Below, one piece after another: positions 36,787 through 46,013 of a stretch of 64,000 nt of DNA; the stretch's first letter is position 1; each line of letters opens with the position of its first letter. The notes beneath the pieces are model-generated. The model was not told the origin of the DNA. It was given only the letters and a program-made list of their open reading frames with translations, and searched no databases. Location of the stretch: assembly GCF_001436755.1 (NCBI RefSeq), contig NZ_AYZD01000015.1:272262-336261 (forward strand), read 5' to 3'. Both the position numbers and the translations under genes were made by a program. The DNA comes from Liquorilactobacillus aquaticus DSM 21051 (lineage in GTDB: Bacteria > Bacillota > Bacilli > Lactobacillales > Lactobacillaceae).

Positions 36787-38826
36787 TCAGTCAAAACTGA
36801 TTCCCTTGTCTAATTCATACCGTAAGTAATTTATCAATCCTTTATTGCTACTTTTACGCGTAAATTCAGAATCATTTATAATTTCGCTTGCCTCTTGCTG
36901 TGCAGCTTGCAAGATGCGTAAATCTGTTACTGGGTCTCCAACTCTGAAATCTGGAACACCCGACTGCTTATTACCTAAAATATCCCCCTGGCCTCGCAAC
37001 TCAAGATCCTTTTGTGCAATTACAAAACCATCATTTGTTTCAGCCATCACTTTCATTCTTGCGACACCATATTCATTCTTAGGATCGGCTATCAAAAAAC
37101 AATAAGATTGCTTTTTCCCCCGACCTACACGTCCGCGTAATTGATGCAGTTGCGCAAGTCCAAATCGATCAGCATCTAAAATCAACATCATAGTAGCATT
37201 AGATACATCAACCCCAACTTCTATTACAGTTGTCGATACAAGAATATCAAACTTTTTATTCTTGAAATCTGTCATTATTTCATTTTTTTCTGAGCCTTTC
37301 ATTCGTCCGTGAAGCAGACCTACATGGTACGCTGGTTCCAGCTGTTTCTTTAACTTAGCAAAAATTTCCTCAGCATTTTTTAAATCCATCATTTCTGACT
37401 CTTCAATCAAAGGACTAATCACATATGCTTGCGCACCTAGACTAAGCTGTTTTTTTAGAAAAGTAATGGCTTCGTTTAACTGCTTTTCTCTCAACCAAAC
37501 AGTTTCAATAGGCAAACGTCCCTTAGGTAACTCATTGATAGTGGAAACATCCATTTCACCATAGAGTGTAATAGCAAGCGTCCGCGGAATTGGAGTCGCT
37601 GTCATAGCTAAAACATCAGGCGTAATCCCCTTATCCTTGAATTTTTGACGTTGATTAACTCCAAATCGATGCTGTTCATCGGTAATAACTAATCCCAGTT
37701 TTTTAAAAGCAACATCATCTTGGATTAAGGCATGTGTACCTACAACAATGTCAATCTGACCGTCATTCAAATGCCTCAATAATTCTCGCCTTGTTTTTGT
37801 TCTACTGGCCGTTGAACCAGTCAGTAAGGCGACGTTCACATTGAATTTTGAAAATAAATGATCTAACTTTTCTGCATGCTGCTGCGCAAGTATTTCAGTT
37901 GGTGCCATTAGCGCTGCTTGAAATCCTGCAGTAACAGCTGCATATAAAGCAATTGCTGCAACAACTGTCTTCCCGGAACCGACATCTCCTTGAAGCAAAC
38001 GATTCATATGGATGTCACGATGCATATCGCTGCATATTTCATTTACAACCTTTTTTTGAGCATCAGTCAATTCAAAGGGCAGTGAGGAGATAAAAAGTTT
38101 TAACTGACTATTATCATAAACTATTTTTATTCCCTGCTCTTTATGCTTAACTTTGCGAACAAATTGCATTTTTACCTGAAAACAGAAAAATTCGTCAAAG
38201 ATAGCAGAACGCCGTGCCGCATTAGCTGTTCTTTGATCCTCAGGAAAATGCATGTCGTGAATCATCACTTTTCGAGGTAATAGCCTAAATTTGCAACGTG
38301 TCTCCTCAGGGATGATATCAGTGAGAACATCTTTGTACCCATCATAAGCTTGTTTGACAAGCTTTTTAACAGTTGTTTGTTTGATATCCTTAGATGAACG
38401 GTAAACACCAGCTAAATCATTAGCACCCTCATTAAATAAAATTTTCATTCCTGCTAAACGTTGACGTTTTGCATCCCATTTACCATAAACGGCCATTTCC
38501 TTGCCAGTTTCAACTTTTTGTGCCAAGTACGGTTGATTGAAAAATGTGACCATAATCACATCGTGATCAACAAGCAAACGGAAATTGAGACGGCTTTTTT
38601 TTCTCCCAAAACGTGTAAGAACAGCTTCAGATGCCACTGTGCCTTTCAATGTAACCTTTTCCTGATCTGATATCTCACTCAACTTACGCACAGCAAAATC
38701 ATCGTACCGAAAAGGATATTCTAATAGTAAGTCACCCACAGTATTTATGCCCAGTTTATTTAACGCAACTGCACTTTTAGGTCCAACACCTTTCAACGCA
38801 GCAACAGGATCCGCAAGACTTTTCAA
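36787..38826 (-). CDS. recG: ATP-dependent DNA helicase RecG
   Basis: 679-residue branch-migrating helicase acting on stalled forks and Holliday junctions. The N-terminal wedge/OB domain (about residues 50-150) is followed by Walker A GDVGSGKTVVA (near residue 283) and a DEQH box (TDEQHRFGVNQR). The second RecA-like domain has QLHQLRGRVGRGKKQSYC. The start is TTG at 38826, with AGGGGGTG eight bases upstream. Full length. Confidence 0.97.
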   Translation of the reverse strand: MKSLADPVAALKGVGPKSAVALNKLGINTVGDLLLEYPFRYDDFAVRKLSEISDQEKVTLKGTVASEAVLTRFGRKKSRLNFRLLVDHDVIMVTFFNQPYLAQKVETGKEMAVYGKWDAKRQRLAGMKILFNEGANDLAGVYRSSKDIKQTTVKKLVKQAYDGYKDVLTDIIPEETRCKFRLLPRKVMIHDMHFPEDQRTANAARRSAIFDEFFCFQVKMQFVRKVKHKEQGIKIVYDNSQLKLFISSLPFELTDAQKKVVNEICSDMHRDIHMNRLLQGDVGSGKTVVAAIALYAAVTAGFQAALMAPTEILAQQHAEKLDHLFSKFNVNVALLTGSTASRTKTRRELLRHLNDGQIDIVVGTHALIQDDVAFKKLGLVITDEQHRFGVNQRQKFKDKGITPDVLAMTATPIPRTLAITLYGEMDVSTINELPKGRLPIETVWLREKQLNEAITFLKKQLSLGAQAYVISPLIEESEMMDLKNAEEIFAKLKKQLEPAYHVGLLHGRMKGSEKNEIMTDFKNKKFDILVSTTVIEVGVDVSNATMMLILDADRFGLAQLHQLRGRVGRGKKQSYCFLIADPKNEYGVARMKVMAETNDGFVIAQKDLELRGQGDILGNKQSGVPDFRVGDPVTDLRILQAAQQEASEIINDSEFTRKSSNKGLINYLRYELDKGISFD

Positions 38827-38875
38827 GTCATCAGCACCCCCTTAAAACATTAAGTAAATAGCTTATAAACACCAA

Positions 38876-38910
38876 CAGTCTGACTGATTCTGCTCGAATC
38901 AGTCAGACTG
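38876..38910 (-). other. Perfect 15-bp hairpin between fakA and recG
   Basis: CAGTCTGACTGATTC (38876-38890) and GAATCAGTCAGACTG (38896-38910) pair exactly around a five-base loop. The minus-strand sequence after it is only weakly T-rich, so it may be a partial terminator or an RNA processing site. Confidence 0.6.
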
Positions 38911-38925
38911 TACAAGTCTCAATCA

Positions 38926-40617
38926 TTACTCTACCGAAATCAAATATGGATATACTGGCTGATCGCCTTCATGAATTTCAACTTCAAGATCTTCATCTAT
39001 TCCAAGTATAGCCGCTTTAATTTCTTCTGCTTCCTGCTTCGTACCGTCTTGACCATAAATGATCGTCACAATTTCCTTATCATCGTCAACCATTTCTTTT
39101 AACATCATAATTGCTGTGTTTTTTCTATCAGAATCAGTGACTTTGATTTTTCCATCAACAATCCCTATATAATCATCTTTTTTGATGTTTTTACCATCAA
39201 TAGTTGTATCGCGAACTGAAACAGTAACCTGCCCTGAAATAACTGATGTCAGGTCATTCGTCATACTTTTTGCATTCTCATCGATCGAAGCTTCAGGATT
39301 GAAAGCAAGCATCGCTGTCATTCCCTGTGCGATGGTTTTACTTTTAATGACAGCAACAGGAATTTCTACCACCTCAGCCGCTTGTTGAGCAGCCAGAAAA
39401 ATATTCTTATTGTTAGGAAGAAGAATTATTTTTTCAGCCCTTGTTTTATTAATTGCATCTACAATATCCTGTGTGCTAGGATTCATCGTTTGCCCACCGT
39501 TTAAAACATGTGTTACGCCCAAACTCTTAAAAAGCTGACCGATACCATTTCCAGCTGCGATTGCAATAACTCCATAGCCATTATCACTGCTTTCTTCTTC
39601 CGCTTCCTGCAGAGTTTCTTCCTGATCGTGTTCTAAAATTGTCTCATGCTGAAGACGCATATTATCAACTTTGACTTTAATCAAGGATCCAAAATGCTGT
39701 CCGTATGCTAAAACCTTCCCAGGATGCTCAGTATGGACATGAACTTTAATAATTTCATCATCAGCTACAACTAACAGTGAGTCTCCAAATCCATTTAGAT
39801 ATTCTCTGAACGTATCATAATCAAACTTACGATCGACCAATCGTCCTGCACCCAATCGAACCATAATTTCAGTACAATAACCATAATGGATATCTGACGT
39901 ATTTAATTGACTCTGAACACTTTTATGATGTGCAGCATTGACCATTTCGTCCATTTCTACAGCATTGGGCTGATGCATCTCTTCAGCCTCTGCAGTTTTG
40001 TTACCACTAAGCGCATCAAAAAAGCCTTCATAAACAAATGTCAGGCCCTGACCTCCAGAATCAACAACCCCCACTTCTTTCAAAACAGGCAACAAACTGG
40101 GAGTTTCAGCTAAAGCCTTTTTAGCAGCCTCATATGCAGCTTCCATCACAGCAACAGTATCCTTCGTTTCAGTAGCTTTTTTATTAGCAGCACTTGCAGC
40201 TTTACGCGATACCGTAAGTATCGTTCCCTCTGTTGGTTTCATAACAGCTTTATAGGCATACTCAACCCCACTTGTCAAAGCATCGGCCAAATCTTTAGCG
40301 GTTAAGGTTTTCTTCTTTTCAGTACTTTTATAAAAGCCGCGGAAAATCTGTGATAAGATAACCCCAGAATTTCCCCTTGCTCCCATTAATAGCCCCTTCG
40401 CTAAACTGGCTGTCAAATCACCAACATCAGAAGAGTTTGCCTCACCTACATATTTTGCTCCACTTGCAAACGAAAGACTCATATTCGTCCCTGTATCCCC
40501 ATCAGGAACAGGAAAAACATTTAACGAATTAATGAACTCAGCATTTTTATTTAATTTCTTCGAACCTATCAGAACCATTTTTCTAAATTCCGAATCGGTA
40601 ATTTCAGTGACTTTCAA
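38926..40617 (-). CDS. fakA: Fatty acid kinase subunit FakA (DAK2/DegV-linked)
   Basis: 563-residue kinase that phosphorylates fatty acids bound to FakB. The N-terminal DhaL-like domain holds NVFPVPDGDTGTNM and LLMGARGNSGVILSQIFRG (residues about 30-100), and VGVVDSGGQGL follows near residue 197. I chose the TTG at 40617 (MKVTEITDSEF), ten bases after AGGAGG; the ATG at 40644 precedes that site. It follows asp23 and precedes recG and plsX, which handles the acyl-phosphate product. Confidence 0.93.
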   Translation of the reverse strand: MKVTEITDSEFRKMVLIGSKKLNKNAEFINSLNVFPVPDGDTGTNMSLSFASGAKYVGEANSSDVGDLTASLAKGLLMGARGNSGVILSQIFRGFYKSTEKKKTLTAKDLADALTSGVEYAYKAVMKPTEGTILTVSRKAASAANKKATETKDTVAVMEAAYEAAKKALAETPSLLPVLKEVGVVDSGGQGLTFVYEGFFDALSGNKTAEAEEMHQPNAVEMDEMVNAAHHKSVQSQLNTSDIHYGYCTEIMVRLGAGRLVDRKFDYDTFREYLNGFGDSLLVVADDEIIKVHVHTEHPGKVLAYGQHFGSLIKVKVDNMRLQHETILEHDQEETLQEAEEESSDNGYGVIAIAAGNGIGQLFKSLGVTHVLNGGQTMNPSTQDIVDAINKTRAEKIILLPNNKNIFLAAQQAAEVVEIPVAVIKSKTIAQGMTAMLAFNPEASIDENAKSMTNDLTSVISGQVTVSVRDTTIDGKNIKKDDYIGIVDGKIKVTDSDRKNTAIMMLKEMVDDDKEIVTIIYGQDGTKQEAEEIKAAILGIDEDLEVEIHEGDQPVYPYLISVE

Positions 40618-40661
40618 ATTCTGTTTTCCTCCTTGGCAATCCATTTATCTATAACACTCGA

Positions 40662-41024
40662 CTAATCTTCAATTACACGCACACCTTGTACGAAGACATT
40701 AACAGAATTAGCAGTTACACCTAACATGGATTCCAAGTTATACTTAACTTTGTCTTGAACATTGCGACATACTTCAGATATTTTTGTTCCGTAACCTACT
40801 ATAATGTAAACATCTACTGCCACTTCAGCATCTTCTTGGCGAACAACTACCCCTTTTGAGTAGTTGTCACGTTTTAAAATCTCATTCAAATTATCTTTAA
40901 TCTGATTTTTGCTAGCCATACCAACTATTCCAAAAATTTCGGTTGCTGCTCCACCAACAACCGTGGCAATTACATCATTGCTGATGTCAATACTTCCGAA
41001 TTGCGTTTTGATTTTTACAGCCAT
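40662..41024 (-). CDS. Asp23/Gls24 family protein (YloU-like)
   Basis: 120-residue envelope-stress-type protein of the Asp23 family. Blocks IDISNDVIATVVGGAATEIFGIVGMA and VDVYIIVGYGTKISEVCRNVQDKVKY (given in part) are diagnostic. I chose the ATG at 41024 (MAVKIKTQFG), preceded by AAGGAGG; the longer start translates the ribosome site. It is paired with fakA as in most Firmicutes, but its role there is not defined. Confidence 0.92.
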   Translation of the reverse strand: MAVKIKTQFGSIDISNDVIATVVGGAATEIFGIVGMASKNQIKDNLNEILKRDNYSKGVVVRQEDAEVAVDVYIIVGYGTKISEVCRNVQDKVKYNLESMLGVTANSVNVFVQGVRVIED

Positions 41025-41070
41025 AAAATACAGCCTCCTTAATTTATCACACAATCATTAACGATATTTT

Positions 41071-41100
41071 ATCATAAAGTAAAGTCCAATACCATGTCAA
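41071..41100 (-). promoter_or_regulatory. Promoter of the asp23-fakA operon
   Basis: On the minus strand TTGACA (41095-41100) and TATGAT (41071-41076) are 18 bases apart, about 47 bases before the ATG. Confidence 0.75.
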
Positions 41101-41309
41101 CAAATTAGCGCTACTCACAGCTATCACAGTTGTTAACCAACTTAATGACAACAAAATATTATCTCTATCCTTCAAACCATCATTTTTATCTGCCAAGCTA
41201 TTTTACTTTACAGAAAAATCTTGCATTCCAGAACTATCTATGATAACTTTATCTAGTAAGTAAGCAGTAGTCTGCTTCGAAATCCTAGCAACAAAGGAGG
41301 AACGACATA

Positions 41310-41495
41310 ATGGCAAAAGATTTTATTACAGGTCAAAAAACGACATTCGGTAAAAAACGTTCACATGCTTTAAACCAATCAAACCGTAGCTGGAAACCAA
41401 ATCTGCAAAAGGTTCGCATCTTAGTTGATGGTAAACCAAAAAAAGTTTGGGTTTCTGCACGTACATTGAAATCTGGTAAAGTTACACGTGTATAA
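41310..41495 (+). CDS. rpmB: 50S ribosomal protein L28
   Basis: 61-residue ribosomal protein. The blocks [24 protein letters not shown] and [24 protein letters not shown] are family landmarks. No zinc cysteines are present, so it is the C- form. AAAGGAGG lies upstream of the ATG. It is the lone plus-strand core gene here, divergent from asp23-fakA. Confidence 0.97.
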   Translation: MAKDFITGQKTTFGKKRSHALNQSNRSWKPNLQKVRILVDGKPKKVWVSARTLKSGKVTRV

Positions 41496-41501
41496 TCAAT
41501 G

Positions 41502-41528
41502 TTAGGCTCGTTAATGGCGAGTCTTTTT
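41502..41528 (+). terminator. Terminator of rpmB
   Basis: GGCTCG and CGAGTC pair around TTAATGG and are followed by TTTTTTT, seven bases after the rpmB stop. Confidence 0.8.
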
Positions 41529-41582
41529 TTGTGCTCAACGTTAATATTTTTTGTATTGGAACATTTCTTAAAAATAAAAAAG

Positions 41583-41662
41583 CCTGTGACAAAATTAAAC
41601 TTAAGATAATCCTCAAAAATTGAATTTTTTAACTTTTTGAGGATACGCCAAGTCATCACAGG
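41583..41662. other. Nested double hairpin between convergent rpmB and thiN
   Basis: The outer arms CCTGTGA (41583-41589) and TCACAGG (41656-41662) enclose an inner 11-pair stem (ATCCTCAAAAA at 41609-41619, TTTTTGAGGAT at 41634-41644). T-rich runs flank the outer stem on the minus strand. It may be a bidirectional terminator for thiN or a small palindromic repeat element. A minus-strand frame across it is not a gene. Confidence 0.5.
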
Positions 41663-41728
41663 TCCTTTTATTCTAAAAAAATGATAGTAGAAAAGCAGTA
41701 AAAAAACCGCCTAAATACTTTGATTAAA

Positions 41729-42376
41729 TCAATCTTTACTCTGAATTACGCAAACCACACCAGTTTCAAAACTAAAATTAGCAGTCGGGCCTTGGAACTC
41801 ATTGCTAGGTAAAGAAACAGGAACAGCAAAATCCATTTTATCCAGACGATACTTTTCATCTTTCAATGTTAATTTTTTAACTGCAGTTAAGGGTACAAAT
41901 GCAAGATATCGTTTATCTTTTTCTTTCTTTAACTGGTAGTTTCCTGGTTTAAAAAAACTAACCGTATTATGTTTGTCATATAATTTTATATTTTGCATAT
42001 ATTTATAAAATGGTTCCCGTAAGACAAAAAAAAGATTTGCTAACAAATGATCGAGCCTTCCACCGGTTGCTCCAAATACCTTGATTTTGCAGGATCCGTA
42101 GCGTTTAATAATCTCTTTTAATGCCAGTTCTGTATCTGTATCATCTTTTTCTGGCCTAGCGGTTATTATTTCAGGACTAGCATTCTTAATCAATTCTTTT
42201 TCTGCAGGTGCAGATGAATCAAAGTCTCCGATGACCCATTTTGGTTTAATACCACTTTTCACAAGATGGAGAGCCCCACGATCAGCGCCAATCCATATTT
42301 TGTCTTCTTGATTGCTTTCAAGTAAACCTTCAGGCCATTCAGAACAAGGACCTCCGACCAATAAATTTAAATCCAT
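41729..42376 (-). CDS. thiN: Thiamine diphosphokinase
   Basis: 215-residue enzyme making thiamine diphosphate from thiamine and ATP. Landmarks are GADRGALHLVKSGIKPKWVIGDFDS (in part), the acidic EKDDTDTELAL (near residue 75) and GATGGRLDHLLAN. I chose the ATG at 42376 (MDLNLLVGGP), just after the rpe stop. Upstream ATGs would overlap rpe or its last codons. It is the last gene of the rsgA-rpe-thiN string. Confidence 0.93.
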   Translation of the reverse strand: MDLNLLVGGPCSEWPEGLLESNQEDKIWIGADRGALHLVKSGIKPKWVIGDFDSSAPAEKELIKNASPEIITARPEKDDTDTELALKEIIKRYGSCKIKVFGATGGRLDHLLANLFFVLREPFYKYMQNIKLYDKHNTVSFFKPGNYQLKKEKDKRYLAFVPLTAVKKLTLKDEKYRLDKMDFAVPVSLPSNEFQGPTANFSFETGVVCVIQSKD

Positions 42377-42377
42377 A

Positions 42378-43034
42378 TTACTCATCTTCCACCAGATCCT
42401 TAAGAAGTGAAACTTTTCTAGCTGGATCCTTGCTATTAAATACATAAGAACCGGCAACAGCAATTGTTGCTCCCGACAAAGAGCACTGTTTTACAGTTTT
42501 CTCGTTTATTCCACCATCAACCTCAATTTCAAAATTCATTCCATTTTCCTTTTTTATTTTAGCTAGCCGCCCAATTTTGTTAACCATGCTGGAAATAAAT
42601 TCCTGCCCCCCGAATCCTGGATCAACCGTCATTATCAAAACAGCATCCACAATCGGCAGTACCGCGCGAATAGCACTTAGCGGCGTCCCAGGATTGACAA
42701 CTACTTCAGCTTTGCAACCATTCTCTTTGATCATTGCTAATGCACGATGAATATGCGGAGTTGATTCAATATGCACGCCAATTACATCTGCACCTGCTTC
42801 TGCAAATTGTCGAATATATATTTCTGGTTGTTCTACCATCAAGTGACAATCTAACACCATGTCTGTCAATGGCCGAATAGCTTGTACGATGCTTGGGCCA
42901 AATGAAAGATTAGGCACAAAATGTCCATCCATAATATCGATGTGTAGATACTCAGCACCTGCTTGGTCAACGATAGTAATATCTCTTTGTAAATTTAGGA
43001 AATCAGCACTTAAAATTGAAGGAGCAATTTTCAT
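42378..43034 (-). CDS. rpe: Ribulose-phosphate 3-epimerase
   Basis: 218-residue TIM-barrel enzyme interconverting ribulose 5-phosphate and xylulose 5-phosphate. Motifs: APSILSADF, HIDIMDGHFVPNLSFGP, LMTVDPGFGGQ and EVDGGIN. I chose the ATG at 43034 (MKIAPSIL) with GAGGTG upstream. It overlaps or abuts rsgA and thiN, as in other Firmicutes. Confidence 0.97.
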   Translation of the reverse strand: MKIAPSILSADFLNLQRDITIVDQAGAEYLHIDIMDGHFVPNLSFGPSIVQAIRPLTDMVLDCHLMVEQPEIYIRQFAEAGADVIGVHIESTPHIHRALAMIKENGCKAEVVVNPGTPLSAIRAVLPIVDAVLIMTVDPGFGGQEFISSMVNKIGRLAKIKKENGMNFEIEVDGGINEKTVKQCSLSGATIAVAGSYVFNSKDPARKVSLLKDLVEDE

Positions 43035-43045
43035 TTTCCAACACC

Positions 43046-43921
43046 TCATTTTTTATATTTAGGTTTTTGCCGTTTTAACTCGTTTTGAAATTGGACATAA
43101 TTATTATATCTGCTTTCTAGAATCTCACCAGTTTGTACCATCTCCTTAACAGCACACTGTGGCTCATTCAAATGCAAACAACCGCGAAACCTACATTGAT
43201 TTTGCTTTTCCGCAAAATCAATAAAAAGCAGTGGTAGTTGCTCTTTAGCAACGTCCAAAAGCTCAAAGGATGAAAAGCCAGGCGTATCAGCAATTAAGTT
43301 TCCCTCAATTGGCAGCAATGCTGTCTTGCGCGTAGTATGACGTCCACGACTAAGAGCCTTGGACACTTCACCTGTCTTGAGTTTCAAGTGTGGTGCTAAC
43401 ACATTGAGCAATGTTGACTTTCCCGCACCGGTCTGTCCCATAACAACTACAATATCATCTTTTATTCCGGTCAGAATCGCTCTAGGTGCATCACTTTTCG
43501 AATAAACGCATCGGTAATATTTTTGATAGTAAGAAATTACCATGCTCATCTCTTCCGATTCGGCAGAGGTAAGAAGATCTTCTTTTGAAAAATAAAGAAT
43601 GGGTTTAATATTATTTTTTTCCAGCATCACGAGCTGTCGATCTAACAAATTACTTGAAAACGCAGGCTCCTTGCACGCAGTCACGACTATGGCTGCATCA
43701 ATATTGGCGACTGGTGGACGTATCATTACATTCTTTCGCGGATATATTTTTAAAATATATCCCTCCTCTGGCTTTTTCGCTTTAAACTCAACCCAGTCTC
43801 CAACCAGCGGTGTTTGCCCTTTTTTTCTAAAATTACCTCGTGCACGTGTCCGATACTCTACACCATCAACTTCAATATCATAATAACCACTAAGCGATTG
43901 CCTAATTCTACCTTTTACCAA
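43046..43921 (-). CDS. rsgA: Ribosome small subunit GTPase RsgA
   Basis: 291-residue circularly permuted GTPase maturing the 30S subunit. OB-fold at about residues 1-65, then permuted G motifs: G1 GQTGAGKSTLLN (near residue 161) and G3 DTPGFSSFEL. The C-terminal zinc site is C-x5-C-x1-H-x5-C in CRFRGCLHLNEPQC. The start is a TTG at 43921 with AGGTCGG upstream. It follows pknB. Confidence 0.95.
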   Translation of the reverse strand: MVKGRIRQSLSGYYDIEVDGVEYRTRARGNFRKKGQTPLVGDWVEFKAKKPEEGYILKIYPRKNVMIRPPVANIDAAIVVTACKEPAFSSNLLDRQLVMLEKNNIKPILYFSKEDLLTSAESEEMSMVISYYQKYYRCVYSKSDAPRAILTGIKDDIVVVMGQTGAGKSTLLNVLAPHLKLKTGEVSKALSRGRHTTRKTALLPIEGNLIADTPGFSSFELLDVAKEQLPLLFIDFAEKQNQCRFRGCLHLNEPQCAVKEMVQTGEILESRYNNYVQFQNELKRQKPKYKK

Positions 43922-44024
43922 ATTTCCGACCTACCCCTTCACATTCATTGACATTACCCTTTTCTTGTTGTTTAAAAAAGCTCTCCCAAACCACACTAAT
44001 TGCTAATCTCACAAGCACTATAAG

Positions 44025-46013
44025 CTAATCTCCATTATGAGTAATATTATCACGCTCTGCGATAACAGTACCATCTCGAACAATTTTGTATTTGCCCGCG
44101 GCACCATTATTCAAAACAAATGGTAAAGTTATACTCGTGTCTTTTGTAATTGTAAGTGTCTCATAAACATCATCAAACTGATGATCTTTGTCCTGAAGAT
44201 AAATTTCAATCTTATTTGTCTTGTCTCCATCAGAATTTGATGTTTGAACAGAATTATCATATGGGATTGCTACATTAAGATTAAATGAGTTGAGCTTGCT
44301 ACTCGAACTTGAATTTTGACTTGAACTGCTTGATGAACTATTTTGTGTTTCTCCTGCGAGCGTAATTTCCAATGTTTGACCGCTTTGAACAACTGTTCCC
44401 GCCGCCGGATATTGTGAAACAGTTAAAACTGAACTGTCAGCACTTGAACTTGCAGAATTATTTTTAACTTTAAGAATCAACCCGAGCTCATCAGCATAAT
44501 CTTGCGCACTTTTTTTAGTATATCCTGTAAGATCACGTAATACCATTTCCTTTGCGCCAGAACTAACAGTGAAAGTAACTGTTGTATCATTCCAGATAAC
44601 TTTTCTCTTTTTTGAAATGCTTTGTCCTAAGATCTCACCTTTTGCAGCTGTATTGGAATATTCTTTTTCTTTCAGAACAGTAACACCTTTATTTTCTAGT
44701 TTATTCTTTACTGTAGTATATGATTGTCCTTTATAGTCGCCAAATTTAAATTTCTCTTGTCCTTTTGAAAGAATAAGATCAACCTTAGAACTTTGACGAA
44801 CACTACTTCCTTCTTTGGGCTGGCTCGCAACTATTTGCCCGTAGTAATACTTACTACTGTATCGGTGTCTGACATTCCCAACTTTCAATTTTAAATCTCT
44901 TAACGTACTCTTGGCCTCGCCTTCCGTCATCCCCCGCAAATCAGGAATTTCAACATTCTTAGGAAGCATTAAGCCAATTGCTGTTGCCGTTGTCAACAAA
45001 ATAAAAATCAGAAAGCTTATTCCAAAAACGAGCCATCTTTTTTTTCGACTCCATTTTTTCTTTTTTCCTTTTTTTACGCTACCTTCTGAGACATCTCTGT
45101 TGTTTTTTAAATCCTTTTCTCTCAGTGGTGTCAATATCTTAGTTTCTTCATCAATATTTCTCTCGGGCAGCCACTTCTTCTCACTTGAACGCATTAAGGA
45201 TAACGCCGTACTTAAATCATTTGCCATCTCATTAACAGAGGTATACCGATCTGCAAGTCCCTTAGCAGTTGCATGCAAGACAACATTTTCCAGCGCCTGC
45301 GGGATGTGCTTATCAAAATCTCGCACAGAGGGCATTTCATTTTGAAAGTGCTTAAGTGCTATTGAAACTGCCGTTTCTCCTTGGTATGGAACTCTACCTG
45401 TCAGCATTTCAAAGAGGATAATTCCTAACGAATAAATATCCGATTGTTTAGTAATCGCACTTCCCCGTGCCTGTTCTGGTGAAAGATAGTGTACAGATCC
45501 CATCAATGTATTTGTCTGTGTTAGCGAATATTCAGAGGTAACGAGTGCAATTCCAAAATCAGTAATTTTGACCTGCCCATTGACATTTATCAAAATATTT
45601 TGTGGTTTTAAATCTCGATGGATAATATCATGTGCATGTGCTTCTGCAACTGCTGAGAGGATCTGTTCCATAATCCTAATAATACGTTCATATTTAAAAG
45701 GAAAGTTTTTCGCAATATAGCTTTTGAGGTCCATCCCACGTACATACTCCATTACGAGGTATTGCATCCCATTTTCTTCCCCGACATCATAAATGCTAAC
45801 GATATTCGGGTGTGCAAGTTCTGTAAGTGAAATGGCTTCACGCTTGAAGCGGCGCACCGCACCTGGATCATCACGTAGATCCAGTCTCAATAATTTAACT
45901 GCCACTTCGCGCTTTAGAATCAAATCAAATGCGAGATATACATTAGCCATTCCACCCTCACCAAGGGTATTTTTGATTTTATAACGACCATTCAAAATAT
46001 ATCCCGTTTTCAT
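44025..46013 (-). CDS. pknB: Ser/Thr protein kinase with PASTA repeats
   Basis: 662-residue membrane kinase of the PknB/StkP type. The kinase domain (about residues 10-270) has G-loop GEGGMANVY, Lys40 (EVAVK), HRDLKPQN and DFG. One transmembrane helix lies near residues 335-358. Three extracellular PASTA repeats follow (IPDLRGMTEGEA, FGDYKGQSYTTV, LRDLTGYTKKSA). After them come a Ser/Gln-rich linker and a further beta-rich domain of about 90 residues. Its start overlaps the stp stop (ATGA). It senses muropeptides or lipid II and couples wall state to division. Confidence 0.96.
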   Translation of the reverse strand: MKTGYILNGRYKIKNTLGEGGMANVYLAFDLILKREVAVKLLRLDLRDDPGAVRRFKREAISLTELAHPNIVSIYDVGEENGMQYLVMEYVRGMDLKSYIAKNFPFKYERIIRIMEQILSAVAEAHAHDIIHRDLKPQNILINVNGQVKITDFGIALVTSEYSLTQTNTLMGSVHYLSPEQARGSAITKQSDIYSLGIILFEMLTGRVPYQGETAVSIALKHFQNEMPSVRDFDKHIPQALENVVLHATAKGLADRYTSVNEMANDLSTALSLMRSSEKKWLPERNIDEETKILTPLREKDLKNNRDVSEGSVKKGKKKKWSRKKRWLVFGISFLIFILLTTATAIGLMLPKNVEIPDLRGMTEGEAKSTLRDLKLKVGNVRHRYSSKYYYGQIVASQPKEGSSVRQSSKVDLILSKGQEKFKFGDYKGQSYTTVKNKLENKGVTVLKEKEYSNTAAKGEILGQSISKKRKVIWNDTTVTFTVSSGAKEMVLRDLTGYTKKSAQDYADELGLILKVKNNSASSSADSSVLTVSQYPAAGTVVQSGQTLEITLAGETQNSSSSSSSQNSSSSSKLNSFNLNVAIPYDNSVQTSNSDGDKTNKIEIYLQDKDHQFDDVYETLTITKDTSITLPFVLNNGAAGKYKIVRDGTVIAERDNITHNGD

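Noticed and set aside
41333-41659. 108-codon minus-strand frame across rpmB
   Set aside because: It is antisense to rpmB and its first third is the palindromic hairpin region, which creates a frame by chance.
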